Source: Ligula intestinalis
Lineage: Eukaryota; Platyhelminthes; Cestoda; Diphyllobothriidea; Diphyllobothriidae
Direction: 5' to 3'
Length of the DNA stretch: 64,000 nt
NCBI GenBank assembly: GCA_036362985.1
Contig: JAYGXS010000010.1
Location: forward strand, 1,717,661-1,781,660
The position numbers were made by a program, and so were the translations under genes. The first letter of the stretch is position 1. Every line of letters starts with the position of its first letter. The notes under the pieces were generated by a model. It searched no databases, was not told the DNA's origin, and saw only the letters and a list, made by a program, of their open reading frames with translations. This document shows positions 31,990 to 44,174 of the stretch, piece after piece.

Positions 31990-32620
31990 GCCTTTGCTGT
32001 GCCAAGAGCCGGGGAAGAGTTTAAATAAAACTGGATTTGCTTTTCGCGGCAGCCAGGAGTAAAGTTCTCCACTGGTGTGCGCGGTTCTCCGCTCCGCTCC
32101 GAGAACTACAACAGGCTAAGTCCTGAACGGCAAATAGCACCTCAGACAATATCCTAACCTGCATTTCTATTTTTTTCAGAAATTGTGGGACATCAGATTT
32201 TCGATAATCAGGTTTTTTACCCATACGTTGAATGATAACACACATTAGGAAAATATACACATATATAAATCAACAGCACTTGAAAATACAATAAAAAGGT
32301 ACACATAGTAGTTGTTTAAGTATATTCTCCTGTCCATCCTAATTCCCCACCAACAAACCACCCCCTGTTTACTAAGGACACCGGCTTTATTTTTGTTAAC
32401 ATTTCTTTAACATATTAAGACGTCAGACAAATACGCGCTGGTCTTACTGTTTCACCATACTGTAGAACAGAAATTTTGAAATAATTGTTAGTCATAGACA
32501 CGCGCTGATGACTGCAAGATCGCCTAATTCTGAACTGCAGCTTTGCAGACTACCGTTAGGTTGCTACTGAGCGTCGCACATCTTTTAGGTAAACACTGTT
32601 AAAAGAACACATCCTACGCA
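31990..32620 (-). repeat. Dispersed repeat R3, copy 3 (inverted)
   Basis: Read on the minus strand it follows R3 copy 2 in order (tgcaatgcag-type start near 32545, 'gacaccggctt' block near 32380, 'gctgttgatttatatatgtg' near 32265, gagccgagcgg-type end near 32095). No coding frame is shared between copies. Confidence 0.65.
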
Positions 32621-35560
32621 ATTAACTAGCATACTGCCAGCATAGGTGTTAGCTTAAAGCCCAGCCAAACTGCTTACGTTTATCTTTCGTGGCGAGCTGA
32701 CGTATCGGGATAGGTTTCGGCTACTCGATGGATTCGCAGTGTTGCCCGTCTTTTCTCTGATATGTAAGCTGTCGCTTTAGGGTGTCTTGCTTAATTTTAT
32801 CGGAAAAAGATCGACGTATCACGTTTACATGTGTTTTCCTATTGAAATGTTGCTAACAGAATAAAAGTAACTATAACTGGCTTAATTGCACAAACAAATG
32901 TACGTAGCTGATAACAAATCCGTATCACATTATTTAGTCACCCGTTTACATTATCGCCTCATAAGTTTTCCATGGCAGTTCCAAGGGCAAACGTATAAAA
33001 GTATACGAAAAACTTTAAAAGTGGCTTCTCGACGTTTTACTGCAACTCTGCTGTCAACCACTTAGTATTGGTTCTCTGGGCCACAGTCAAGCAGAAAACT
33101 CCACGAGTCTCGATATTGGTGAATTCATTAGCTTGTTTTTATCCGCTTGTATATTCTTCCATCAAAAGTGAAATAATTTCTTAATTAGCAGCGGGTTAAT
33201 GGAATTTAAAATTTATAATATTTTTCATATACTTACCTGCTTTATTTTCGGGATCAGTTCCCTTACTAGACTAGTTCCAAAGACGCCTTTGTTGTAGGGT
33301 TAAACTAAACTTGTTGATGGTAATTCCGAAGTTATCCTAACTTACAGACACGGACCGGCTACTTGAATCAGGACATCATGTTTACAAATGTGGCAGCACA
33401 TAAGGATAATATTTTTACTCGTCGTTCAGTTTTTTGACTGTCACCGAAAAAGAAGTTCGCCATTCAACTACCCAGAGACTTCTTCTATGCTCAGCTGTTC
33501 AAATGTCCCACAATTTGACGATTCTGTTTATTTACTTGCTACTAATGCTTAGTCAGTAGGCAATATTAAGTTTTGATTGAGGGAAATTAGCCAGAACAAA
33601 TTATTGTTTATCATTATTCATTTCAATATAAAATATTCCAGAGGTTATACTGTCACCCTTGTGACTTGACTTATTCACTCATCCCCAAGTGAGCATCCTC
33701 TTAATTATAAATTCTGCTTGGCATTGGTCAACTTAGTAGTCAGGCTTGTTTCCGACATGAATTTGTGATAGCAGCAACGAAGCAAGCTGCAGCATGATAC
33801 CAAGCGTTTAGTTACGTCACAACATCCTGCTACAACCAAATGCCTACCCTCATAATGATATTTCACGGAACCGATCAGCATATCCAGTGACGACTTTCTG
33901 CTCTTAAGTCGGTTGCCCAGTTCAGTCTGCTTTTGAAGAACTAAGGACATCACGGGTATACAACTGGACCAACTCTTTGTGAATGCTTTTCCTTGTGCTA
34001 TGCCATCTCGCAGCTTGAGGAGATGGTCTACGACACATATCAAGTAGCAAATACGCCCCAAGCAGGCCGTTGATTCTTCCGGCAGTCCCGTGTTCGACAG
34101 TGGAAGAAATGTGTGCATTTGTACAGAATGGCAAATCAGGCACGAAGTTTTAATGGCGAAATTTAATTTTGTAGTAAAGCGTGCAATAAGACAGGTTATT
34201 TTGATCCACTAAGCGGATTTAATGATAAGAAATGATTTCGTTTGGAAAACTGTCTTCTTATTTAAAGTAATGGGGTTAAATATACACTAATTTTGGCTAA
34301 ATTAGGAACAGGTTTATATCAAAGAAATTTCCTATGCTATAAGATACGACAGAACCAACAGTTTTACTTATATGCGTTGTTTAATAAATAAGAATTCCAC
34401 AATCAGTAAAAAGGAGGTAAAATTATTCCTTCCAGAACTGAAAAAGTTTCTTTGAAGTTGCTCAAATGGAAGTGAAACTAAGTTTAAGGAATTGCATTTC
34501 TGTAAAGAAATAAGTAACAATTGAAGTTAAAAAATATAGTTTTCTATTCTGTTAAGTTTTTTTGTCTTAAAAGATAGTAGTAGGTTTTTATGGTGAAATT
34601 GTTTTTCTCCACCGAAAACTATGAGCACATAAACAAAATTTGGCATATATGTTTCCGTGAAGGTAATGTAAAGGAGGCCTTATTATATGTTAGTCAGGTG
34701 CCAATACACGTTTTTATAAACCATACGTTCCGCTTATGTGTTATTTAGAAACCGAACAGACAGAGTAATAAGAAGTTTGTCAAAAATGGCCATTAATATG
34801 GCCAGTCTTTTTGCATTCGCAAGCTTTCTAGCAGATGGTTGAAATGATTCACTTATGCGGAAAACAATCCAGCATAATGAGAAAAGTGAGATCTTTCAGT
34901 TCCAGTCAAATTGAATCGTTCATCTTCAGGTATATTAAAAAATATCAAAAGTCTCCAATTTCATTGTGACATCACCTTGTTAAAACTTACTACGCACAGC
35001 TCTCCGTCAGCTAGATATCCAATAAAAGCACTTTTTAAGAGGTAACCTACTATGGGACGTTTGCTGGTTTGCTTGTTTTCTGTTTGAGGCATTTATAAAT
35101 ATGACCCACAGGGCCATCTTCGTAGGAACTGATATCGCAAAACTCATTTTTTTCGTGAAATATTCTTCACGTATACCTTATTTTCAAGATTTTCATGCAA
35201 ACGTCGAACAGAAACACAGTTTTTTAACTTCTCAATGAAGACACTCAAATCGATCAAAATGATGCCAGACTGTATTGGACAATATTCAATAAAAGGTTAT
35301 CTGATAATGGTTATATGTGCAAAGCATTTTTAATAGAGAAGAGTTCTTTTTAAATAAAGAAATTGTTTACATTCCTTTTTTACCTTTCGAAACTATTTAA
35401 ATGTATTTTTCTAATTTATATCAATTTTTTACGTTGCCAGAATTTGGGCATTAAAGGGAAATTATTTAGTTTTGTTTACAAACACTTAGTACTTCTTATA
35501 ATTCTTTACAGTACTTAATATGCCTTATGCTGCTCATTATTATTTTTAAGTTTTCGCAAA
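32620..35560. other. Long stretch without recognised features
   Basis: No RT, nuclease, tRNA-like or shared-repeat sequence seen. The 137-codon minus-strand frame at 33705-34118 and its overlapping partner show no motif and no acceptor or donor pair I trust. Host intergenic or intronic DNA is the default reading. Confidence 0.4.
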
Positions 35561-35650
35561 TGCATTCACGCCGGTATGCGAGAAATAATCAATATTTTAC
35601 AAATTGTGTCAAGTTTCTTGCAGCACTCGCCATACTGTACTTATTCCAAG
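35560..35650 (+). repeat. Dispersed repeat R6, copy 2
   Basis: Partner of 21230-21310 (see there). Confidence 0.5.
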
Positions 35651-36019
35651 CGACACAAAGGCAGGAGCTTCAGACGGACGCTGCAATGGCTCTCCTCCCT
35701 CAAACAGAGGGACGCTTTCACACGAGAGAGCTTCGCCACCTTGCTGCTGAAACCGAGGTAAACTGAGCGCGCCGATCTAAGTGGCAAACGCGCTGCCCTT
35801 CGAAAGCGGCTCTTATTTACTCTTTGCAGGAATATAGGGGAAAACATATGAGGACGGCGTGGGGTACGTTCCAGCCAGAGTAAACCAACAAATTCGCGTT
35901 CAGCTGGAAGAGATATGTTGGTATCCAAGCTGTTTCAGCCCACTACCCTTTTCCGTTCCTTTGCAGTGAGGAAACTGAAACTGCGACAGAGAGAGAGATA
36001 GGCACGTTCTGCTTGCTCT

Positions 36020-36330
36020 ATGCATGTCCTCTTGGGACCCTGAAATGTGCTTTTACTCGCGGGCTATTTGTGTCGCACGAGTCGGCACCTACATGCAGGA
36101 GGAAAATTCCCCGGCATGGCTGAGAAAAAGTGCAGTCAGAAGTGCGATAAACGCTAATCTTGCGCACATTATTGACTCCGGACACAGTATGGATACCGAG
36201 ATAGGCTTCCGGGAGGTTTATGAGGTTCCACAAATCTACCCTTAGGGTCCTTGGGTCAGCGTGTGCTAACAAAAGCAGAAGATACGGCTATAATTTGGGG
36301 GAAACCCGCTACGTGTGCACAAAGCACATA
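36020..36330 (+). mobile_element. PLE family 2-like GIY-YIG fragment
   Basis: The plus strand reads YSRAICVARVGTYMQEENSP, AWLRKSAVRSAINANLAHII and DSGHSMDTEIGFREVYEVP. It aligns with family 2 (LKKRVREHVPAWLSKGETKS, ILAHLV..NHR) across the second half of the nuclease, including the conserved LAHI...SGH histidines. No terminus is recognised downstream. Confidence 0.65.
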
Positions 36331-37189
36331 CAATATGATATTCACCTGGCGTGGCCAACGGCTGCTTATTTTCACACAGTTGTCCGCACGCTCCATTTTC
36401 CCTGCCGGATCAGCCCCAGTAAACCCGCCTCGCCGTGCAACTAGCCGTTTCCTTGTGAACCCCACGCCTCACCCTCCCCTAGTCCAATGACACACTTGGC
36501 TAAAATGAAAGGGATAATTGACCACGTGATTTCCATTTGATACGTTTAGAACTGGGCCCGATTATAATTTAAACAAGGCTTACGTATGCTGGATGACGGT
36601 TCTTATAACGCGATGATGGCAACAATGGTTTGCAAAAACTTTGGGAAAACAGAGCCGAAAATTGATTTCTACCCTTTATGAGACCCTTTCCACTCTCATG
36701 GCTTACCTAAGTGATAAGTCAGTCGCCTGACTGAGAACCAGTGTGTTAAAGGTGTTCACAATCTTGGAAACATAAGCCAATGGAAAAATATCTACAACCG
36801 AATGAGCAACAAATGTCGTCGCTGCGCCTGTCTGTCTATGCATGCTTCCCAGTTTTGGTCAATTTCCAAGGAAATTAATGCGCGAATTGGGAAATCTATT
36901 TTGAAGCAGAGCTTGTCAAGTTCGGCTCCACAATGTAGACTTCTCAGTTTAAATCCATCAGCCACTGAGATATAACCGAGGAATATTCAAAAATGTCAAC
37001 ATTTAGCCAGTTCGTAAGAATTCATCCTATTAACAACAAAAGCTTGAGCTAAAAGCCCAGACACTCATCTAGAATATACACTAAGTTAAGTCCTATCAAA
37101 GATGAGACCCTGCCAATACAGTGCGAACCATTTGAAATTAGAATTGTTTCCGGGAGTTTGATGTCCATGCGGTAAATTGAAAGTAGGAG

Positions 37190-37560
37190 AAATTCAATGC
37201 AATACTGCAATGCAGAATCAAGCGTTCATCCCGTCATCTGCGCGCGTCTGTCAGTTACGATTAATTCAAAATTACTGTTGAAAAGTTTGTTGAAACCCTA
37301 AAATGAGTGCATCTTTTGAACTAGTCTATTTAGCTGAAGACTTCATAGGTTAGGGAACTATTGCTGAAACCAAAGCCGGTGTCCTTAGTAAACCGTGATA
37401 CAAGGGGGTTTTATTGGTGTGGAATTAGGAAAAAACTATTATATGTACGGTTTTATTTATTTTTTATTGATACATGTATATTTTTTTTATCTGTGTTATC
37501 AGTTAACGTACTGAAAAAAATTAATGTTTTCAAAATTGAGATAATTGATATGCTGACTGC
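37190..37560 (+). repeat. Dispersed repeat R3, copy 4
   Basis: 'ctgcaatgcagaatcaagcg', 'cgtcatctgcgcgcgtctgt', 'ggtgtccttagtaaac' and 'ggggttttattggtgtgga' align with R3 copy 2. A short R2 piece (37110-37150) lies just upstream. Confidence 0.7.
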
Positions 37561-38860
37561 TATTCGTGAGGCTAAAGGAACCCTTGCCACGGCGAGGACA
37601 CCGAAGGAATCTAGTGCAGTTGCTGCTACGACTATCGCAGGGGGTCGAGTAAAACTCCGGAAACTGCAATCTTCAGTCCAGGTTCCTTAAGAGGTGAGAG
37701 AAGTCATGGGAAGGCCAGAGTCATAACAATACTGTATTCTGTGCAATTGGAACAGAGAAAAGTTAGAACGACCGCTTGAATACCGGAGCACACGCCTAGC
37801 TGCGAGGTGGACTAGGTCCGGAGTGATGTAAAATGGCAGACATTCGAGCGGCTAACGTTGGCTGCAGCCTTGAAGGTCATTGGATGGAACGCGCGAGATG
37901 ACACACTGGCGTGGGCGTGTAAGTGGATCCCGCGTTAATGTGTCTGGCCTGAGGCGCATCAAAAACTGCCTTCGCGCGAGGCCCTATGCTCTGAGTGACC
38001 TCGTCTGAGGCGTCAAGTGTTAGGAGGGCGTCGGGCAGCAGAGACCACTACAAGACATCTAAGTCGAACATACGGAGTGGTTACACCGAACGCGAATTGC
38101 TGAGCGTGCAGCAACAGTGTGTGGAGGGGAGACGCTAGCTCCCTGGTTGCAGCTCACCCCTAGCGGGACCTGGCCAAACTGCTCGCAAGCACTGCTATCC
38201 ACTTGAGTCCTGAGTTCGTTTAATTACAGTCCTCAATTAATGTCTATCGGTCTCCGTTTTAATTTTCCTTCCACTATTTGTGTACTAATTCACACCTCAA
38301 AACATCAGGAGCATAGTGCACCAAGATTTAAACCACATTTAACACTGGTTGCAATTCGACGTATATATATCACGTTGGGCACGCTAATTCGGGAATGAGT
38401 AGTGCATACGCACTAATAAAGACACATGAGACGGTTAAATTGACTAAAGCCATTACGAAAAACAGTTAAATTACAAAATCACAAAATGTACTTTGATATG
38501 AATAATTTTGCTTTGTTAAAAGCTTCATTTAAGTAAACGCAACCCCTGGAATCCTATCATACATGCAATTGGTGGGAATAATTTAATCGTCTCACCGAAA
38601 ACTCTTCAAATTAAGTATCTTGGGTTTCGTTAACCTCGTATTTAGCGCGGTTTAAGATGAGTTGGAAGTGGATTGTCATTAATTTCTTGATTGCACCTTC
38701 AGGAAACCGTACTTTTCTCAAGCTTAAAGTAACCCAAAAATAATCGTCTTATTGTATGTGAAGTCATGTAAATTTTGTTCGAGGAAATCCGCTCGTAAAG
38801 CACGCTGGGGATAATTTCCCGGAATGTAAATTATCCGGGAAATGCACTTGAATGAAATAA
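37560..38860. other. No recognised feature
   Basis: GC-richer around 37700-38200, with no coding pattern or repeat match identified. Confidence 0.4.
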
Positions 38861-38861
38861 A

Positions 38862-39235
38862 TACAGCGAGTATTGGCACCTACCCATGGCTTAATGGTGG
38901 CTTTGCTAACTTGTGACCGAGGGAAAAAGTCTGACGCACACCAATTGTGCGTGAAGCCATCGCTAGCCGAACTGAAAAAAGATGAGTTGCAAGTCAATAT
39001 CAATGACAGCGTAGTATCGAAGAGCACGAATTACAACAAATATTTCAAGATTGATGCGCTGCTGCCTAATGCTTGGCTAGTAAATTAGGCCATCAAGGAG
39101 CCCACGCAGCTGAATGCGGTCGTAGTAGACAGAAAGGCTTAACCACCGCGCGAATACGTAGGACATTTGGTCTCAGATTTGCGTGGGCTAACGATAAAGC
39201 GGAACCCTTGTTTTAAGAGAAAATGTATCTGATAC
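38862..39235 (+). pseudogene. Decayed coding stretch, unknown protein
   Basis: One plus-strand frame stays protein-like for about 120 codons with two stops (TAG at 39086, TAA at about 39139): GLMVALLTCDRGKKSDAHQL, LAELKKDELQVNINDSVVSK, TNYNKYFKIDALLPNAWLVN, then AIKEPTQLNAVVVDRKA, PPREYVGHLVSDLRGLTIKR and NPCFKRKC. Both stops are single-step changes from common codons. I do not recognise the family. A retroelement polyprotein piece or a host pseudogene are both possible. Confidence 0.45.
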
Positions 39236-39359
39236 AAGTGCGTTAGAGTGAATAGTCAAGGCCATTGTGCACCGACCCATCCAGCCACAGGAGTGCATTC
39301 GACGTAATTAAAACTGTTTAGTGTAGCCAACGCAACATCACACTTTGTATACGATAGTT

Positions 39360-39640
39360 CATTCGATATCCTTCCGCCTCGATTTTAACACACCTGACCT
39401 GCTTTATTGAAAAGACGATGTCAGAACGAATGTAGGCGGTGGGGGTTTAGCGATTTAACTGATACGTTTATCTGATATCCACATTTAAGGCCCGCACTGT
39501 GCTCTATGATACTTAATTCGACATTAAGATCATTGATCCTGTAAACACCAAATACAGCGCGGAGGGTGGATACAATTTGTAGCATCCACCCGTCTCGATT
39601 TTAGAACATCTGACCTGTTTTATTGAAAAGACGATGCGAT
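39360..39640. repeat. Short direct repeat pair
   Basis: A 45-bp block ('ctcgattttaa/gaacacctgacctg', 'ttattgaaaagacgatg') occurs at about 39378-39421 and 39594-39637, about 215 bp apart. Function unknown. Confidence 0.7.
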
Positions 39641-39875
39641 CGTATTCAATTTATACCCATTGCTAATAACTAAGTATGCTCCTGTCGAATACATTGGGAA
39701 GTAGATCACGTTTCCGAATGCACTTAACACCTAAGTAGGTAGAAACAAGCTTAAAAATCTGACTGTGTAATTTAAGCTTGCAGCAAATCAACAGACGTAC
39801 CATTATCCATGTACTATAGAGATTACATCAGCAATGCACAAATGGCGAATTACAAAGAGCAAACGTACTAGCTCA

Positions 39876-40065
39876 GAAGTAGAAGATGCGATCAGAGAAA
39901 ACATTTTTTTCCTGACGTTTCCGATTCCGTCGAGAATCTTTTATCATGAGTAATCATACGGTTAGTTTTTGACATGTGTATGCTTAACATTATCCTATGG
40001 TTATGGATTCTCGACAGCGCAGAAACCTCAGGTTCCAATGATCACATCTTCTTCTCAAAAGTCTA
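39876..40065. mobile_element. PLE family 1 minimal hairpin (two termini only)
   Basis: A minus-strand terminus (GAAGATGCGATC..., CCTGACGTTTCC, stem II GATTCCGTCGAGAATC) is joined directly to a decayed plus-strand terminus (GGATTCTCGACAGCGCAGAAAC, CATCTTCTTCTC). No coding sequence lies between. It is the shortest member of the antisense-terminus/sense-end series. Confidence 0.65.
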
Positions 40066-40124
40066 AAAACACATTTGAGTTTGTCGACGATATAAACATT
40101 CTGAATGTTGTGAAGAAGACGATT

Positions 40125-41015
40125 AGATCGCTGGATATGGTAACTATTCACCCGACGTTTCAAGATTTCTCGCGGATTCAGCATCAAAGACATACGCAGA
40201 AAGCAATAGCAGATACGAGTAGCGTATGCAGAGGATATTGCAGTGTCTATATGATACAGTCATTACTGCAAACATACAGAGATACAGGCCGAAGGCAACC
40301 ATAGCGCGTTAGGTAATGAAATCGAAAGACTCACTTCCACGGCAAAAAAACATCGGATGTTGTCCATGGGATCTGGTGCAATTGCGAACAAAGCAACTAT
40401 GTTAAACTGGTAGACTACTCAAGATGCGAATTGCCATACAACCGAAGCCGTGCCGCGAATTGATGCCGATCCTTAAGTTGCATCTCATTTGCTGAAACCC
40501 GGCCACGCATTCAAATTTGATGAGGCCGACATTCTCGCAAGAGGTGAAAATCGGGTGATCCGAGAAGTACTTGAGTCTTGTTTCCCGGGGCCCCAATCCA
40601 TAGACAAGTGCAGCAATTTACCTAACCTATTTTCGGTGCTGAGACTGAATTTGGCCAACGCAAGTCGCCACTTGGGGAACGGACAGGCCACCGCGTCATC
40701 CTTAACCAACACTGGAGGGTCAGGCGGTCGAGAAATAATCATATCCGAGCCCATCACGCGTGATGAAAGTTAAGCAGGTCAGAACCTGCACGCCGTTCAA
40801 CAAAATATCAACCTACAGGAAAGCAATTAACGTTAATTGTTGCTGTGGGTTTGTAGTAACAACTGTATCCTATAAAGGCTGGAAAGTCCTGTGCATACGT
40901 TACCCGTTTCTGCTACTGTTTCTTGCTAATGTCTCTGATGGTGAATCCACGACGGATGCCAAAACAACAGGGGACTACAAGTACTGTTCCAGCGATCACC
41001 TATTCACTTAGCGTC
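40125..41015 (+). mobile_element. PLE family 1b, inverted-terminus copy 3
   Basis: An antisense, decayed terminus at 40125-40275 (minus-strand GAAACGTCGGGTGAAT and pLTR-like sequence) is followed by a sense nuclease remnant: near 40420-40570 pieces of GRLL-KMRIA, HAFKFDEADILARGENRVIR and EVLESCFPGPQSIDK. The sense 3' UTR runs to about 41015, with a damaged hammerhead (CTGATGG near 40937). Confidence 0.7.
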
Positions 41016-41019
41016 CTCC

Positions 41020-41900
41020 GAGTAGTAGTTTCGGAAAGCCTCCTGATTCTACAACGAAATAATGATGATAGTAAAACAAGTACCTCAGTGACCTCGTCCA
41101 AGGGTTGTGAATACCCCCAACTTACAGGTGGCTACCACCGAGCTAGTAGCTGTTAGTTATTTTATTCAAAAATGTACCACAGAGACATCGCCCAACGTTA
41201 TCAAACACCCCCAACTTACATGTCTCCACCGTTTCTCCAGTAGGGGTAAATAATGATATAAAAAATATACATCAGTGAATTTTCCCAAGGTTAGCGAACA
41301 ACTCCCCCCTTCTCTCTAAAACAGTTGTATCTCTTTTTTTACTGTCAACACTCCTTTTCTCGCTATCAGTTCTTTCTGTTCATACTCTAACACTTTTAGC
41401 TACCTTCTGCGGTAGGGATTCCAAGTGGGGTCTTCTAAAGGTCCTTATATATTATATTTGCCTACTTTTTGTTTAAGTAGGTGAAATAACCCATTATCAT
41501 CCTGGTTTCTGTCAACCATTCATCGATCCAGCAAGGATTTTATGATGGTATTGAACTTCGGAGTGGTCCTCGGAAGGTCTCCACGTACAATAACCGTTTT
41601 AGTCAGTATATTAAGCAAAATTGACTGTTTAAACTAACCATAAAAATAATCGTTTATTACACATTTTAAGTAGGGTGATTTCCATTATCTCCCAACTTTT
41701 GTACAGCGTTCACTTTTTTTCTACTTGGTGTTGGTGGTACCGCTATGACCTCGCTCGAGGTTATGCACACTTCCCCTTCATACACTCCGTTGCCTTTGGT
41801 CCGGTGGGGGGTAAGCGATGATATTGAGGCACACTTTAATGGCCCGCCTGTAGCTTGAGTAAGCGCCCCAACTTACATCCGTAAATGCTTTATTTTACAG
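41020..41900. other. No recognised feature
   Basis: Pyrimidine-rich patches but no coding or repeat match. Confidence 0.4.
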
Positions 41901-41904
41901 AATA

Positions 41905-41920
41905 ATTGCACTCTAAATTG
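41905..41920 (+). repeat. Target-site duplication, left (16 bp, one mismatch)
   Basis: ATTGCACTCTAAATTG here versus ATTGCACTCTTAATTG at 42645-42660. They bracket the PLE family 1b copy between them. Confidence 0.8.
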
Positions 41921-41959
41921 ATAAGAAGAAAAGGTAGACTCGATCGCTGGGACAATATG

Positions 41960-42010
41960 TTTATTCGCCTGACGTTTCAATACCCGTCGCAGAGTCGTCA
42001 TCACAGACAT
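41960..42010 (-). ncRNA. Hammerhead-like motif, antisense terminus of the 41.9 kb PLE
   Basis: Minus strand: CTGTGATGA (two-base insertion in the core), a stem II region, GAAACGTC with palindromic ACGT, AGGCG and AATAAA. The core insertion should abolish cleavage. Confidence 0.55.
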
Positions 42011-42525
42011 GAGCAGCAGAAAGATTCAGTATGCACAGACGTTTGCAGTATTTACAGGACACAGGAAATGATGCCATTTCTCAAAATGCGGCTCATTCTA
42101 CGAGACCCGGCCACACCTTCAAATTTCATGAGGCGGAAATTCTCGCAAGAGGTGACAATCGGGTGAGCCGAGAACTACTTTAGTCATGGTTCACGGGCCC
42201 CCAATCCATCAACAAGTGCAACGATTTGCCCAATACATATAAAATCCTGAGATTTAATTTTGCCAAAGCAAGCCGTCGCTTGAGGAACGGGCAGGCCACC
42301 GCCTCATCGTACGCCGCCACCGGGGAGCCAGACGTCTGAGCAATCATCATGCCCGAGCTCACCGCCCGTGACGAAAGTTCAACAGGTCAGAGCCCGCGTG
42401 CCCTCCAACAAGCAGTCCTTGCACAAGAAGGCAATTCACGTTAATTGTCGCTGTATGCTTGCAGTAATGACTGTGTCCTATAAATACTGCAAACGTCTGT
42501 GCATACTTAACCTTTCTGCTACTCA

Positions 42526-42575
42526 TGTCTCTGATGACAAATCCGTGACGGATATCGAAACGTCAGGCGAATAAA
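42526..42575 (+). ncRNA. Hammerhead ribozyme motif, PLE family 1b, 42.5 kb
   Basis: CTGATGA (42531-42537), stem II ATCCG/CGGAT around TGA, GAAACGTC (42557-42564) and AATAAA (42570-42575). Stem III ACGT is palindromic, and stem I pairs GTCT with AGGC. This copy has the best stem II of family 1b and all core bases. Confidence 0.78.
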
Positions 42576-42644
42576 CATATTGTCCCAGCGCTCGAGTCTT
42601 CTTCTTCTTCTCAATTGCTTTCTGGGACACGGATGTTCGCTTTT

Positions 42645-42660
42645 ATTGCACTCTTAATTG
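42645..42660 (+). repeat. Target-site duplication, right
   Basis: Partner of 41905-41920. Confidence 0.8.
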
Positions 42661-43850
42661 TTCCTTGACATGCCCCAAACGTCTTTACCCATAAAATCAG
42701 GAGTCCAGGGGGCCCCACGATGTACTCCTTCCCCTTCTTCCACTAATATCTCTTGGATACAGATATTGCCTGTGCTTTCCAGCCACTGGTTCGTAAGCAC
42801 CCAACCACAATCACCTCCCAGTTTCGCATTGGTCAACTTCAAGGTACTTGTGAGCCTCTTTGAATGTTCGGCACTAGACAACTTACACTGACAGTTTGCA
42901 GGCCGCAATGGCTCCAACTAAGGATAATCCATTCGTCCAAGAGTCCCTGGGCGTTTTCTCTGCAGGTGGTGCATAAGGCGACAACAGGCAACTGGAGAGC
43001 CTAAAGTGAGTTTCGTGCCCCCAGAAATGAACCACATCTTCAGGATTGTGCCGGAGCTCTTGTACTGCCCCGGAAGCATAACTTGCTCCTTACTAGGCTT
43101 GCCACACATGCGGCACGTGACAGCAGTATCAGTTGGTCGTGGGGTAGCCAATCCCATACCTGCAAACCACAACAATGTGGCTGTTTGGACGTGCACATGC
43201 ACCAGCTTGGCCAATCACCTCCGTATGACTGACTTCCACATGATCGTATGTGAAACCTGCCGGGCTTCAGCACCACTCACGCAGTCCTCTGGGGGTTTGC
43301 AGTTGGGCACTTTTCTGACGGTCAAATTCCCCCTACCAATCTCTCAACTTCTATTGAATAAAAATAAGCTATCGCTAGTATTGCTCTAATCATCCGCGGA
43401 AGAGAAAGAAGAAGGGGCAATTTATAGTCTTTTACTCTTTTTTTCCATGCAAGCTCACCTGATGATCGCATTGTCTAGGGTTTCAGCTATTGAATTTTTT
43501 TCCCCTTGCAATACCCCAAACTTCTTTCCAATGATTGACCTGTTACTACCTGCCAGCAGGCCTTTCGACCTTGGGGAAATTTCGAAAACTTCAAATGCCC
43601 CACCCTTCGGTCCGGCATTGTGCGCGCAAAAGAACTTTGTACAAGCTCCGCATCTGGCGAGGCCCGCAGTCACTTAGCGGCATGCAGTCATCCGTGCTCT
43701 CGTTTTCTCCCGCCCTCTAGCCTGGCTCCACGAAGACCTCCTGTGTACCAATCCTTCTCTTATCGACCCCTTCTCCCGATTCTCGCGATTAACTTGTAAA
43801 AAAGACGATCATTGTTAACCGCTTGTCCAACATGTACGCCCTCCTCCATA
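42661..43850. other. No recognised gene
   Basis: The longest frame (127 codons, plus, 43006-43389) includes cysteines and is moderately protein-like but matches nothing I know. A minus-strand frame overlaps it. GC content looks higher than in the surroundings. No call is made. Confidence 0.4.
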
Positions 43851-43854
43851 CATA

Positions 43855-44170
43855 TATTGGCCTGAAGAGAAATATGTTGGAAGCAAACGTATGCTGCCAA
43901 TAGTATTGAAAACCTGAGTTCCAGGAGCACTTCAGAAGACGAATAAGAAGTATGACTGGAACAAGAGTTTTATTATCCTGACGTTTCGGGTTCCATCGGG
44001 AATCCAACTAGCCGTTAAAATGTATTCGCCTACCCCTTTACCTGCCTTATACTGCAAAGACCTTTCAGAAAATAAGTGGCCATGGACAAGGAAGAAGAAC
44101 TGTTGAGCATTGGATGATTTCGCTTATTGTCCTGAGTTTTCGACGGCCTACAGGAGTTCATCTTATAGAG
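43855..44170 (-). repeat. Composite repeat with truncated PLE family 1 and family 4 termini, copy 1
   Basis: Matches 52125-52420 along its length: a 'gcctgaagagaaat' start, a minus-strand family 1 terminus (TTTATTATCCTGACGTTTC, stem II GGTTCCATCGGGAATCC), 'cctttacctgccttatactg', and a minus-strand family 4-like end (CCTGAGTTTTCGACGGCC). The same nested combination at two loci means it moved or was duplicated as one piece. Confidence 0.7.
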
Positions 44171-44174
44171 ATAA

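Larger units (their letters stand above)
41921..42644 (+). mobile_element. PLE family 1b, complete short insertion (inverted terminus plus C-terminal end)
   Basis: From left: antisense terminus with hammerhead (41921-42060), a joint, sense nuclease C-terminus (near 42085: the HTFKF(H)EAEILARGDNRVSR equivalents with frame breaks), sense 3' UTR, hammerhead (42526-42575), AATAAA and the CTTCTTCTTCTC end. The 16-bp duplication on both sides shows that this 724-bp structure inserted as one piece, so the hairpin plan formed before or during integration. Confidence 0.85.

Noticed and set aside
32500..32530. CTGATGA in repeat R3 as a hammerhead core
   Set aside because: No GAAA at suitable distance and no stem II. 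The matching R3 copies have CGTCATCTGCGCG there on the other strand.
33705..34118. 137-codon minus-strand ORF (signal-peptide-like or cysteine-rich possibility)
   Set aside because: Single occurrence, a second overlapping frame of 73 codons on the same strand, no splice signals or family pattern I can defend.
43006..43389. 127-codon plus-strand ORF with several cysteines
   Set aside because: Opposite-strand frames of about 100 and 78 codons overlap it. The local base composition favours long open frames. No homology recognised.
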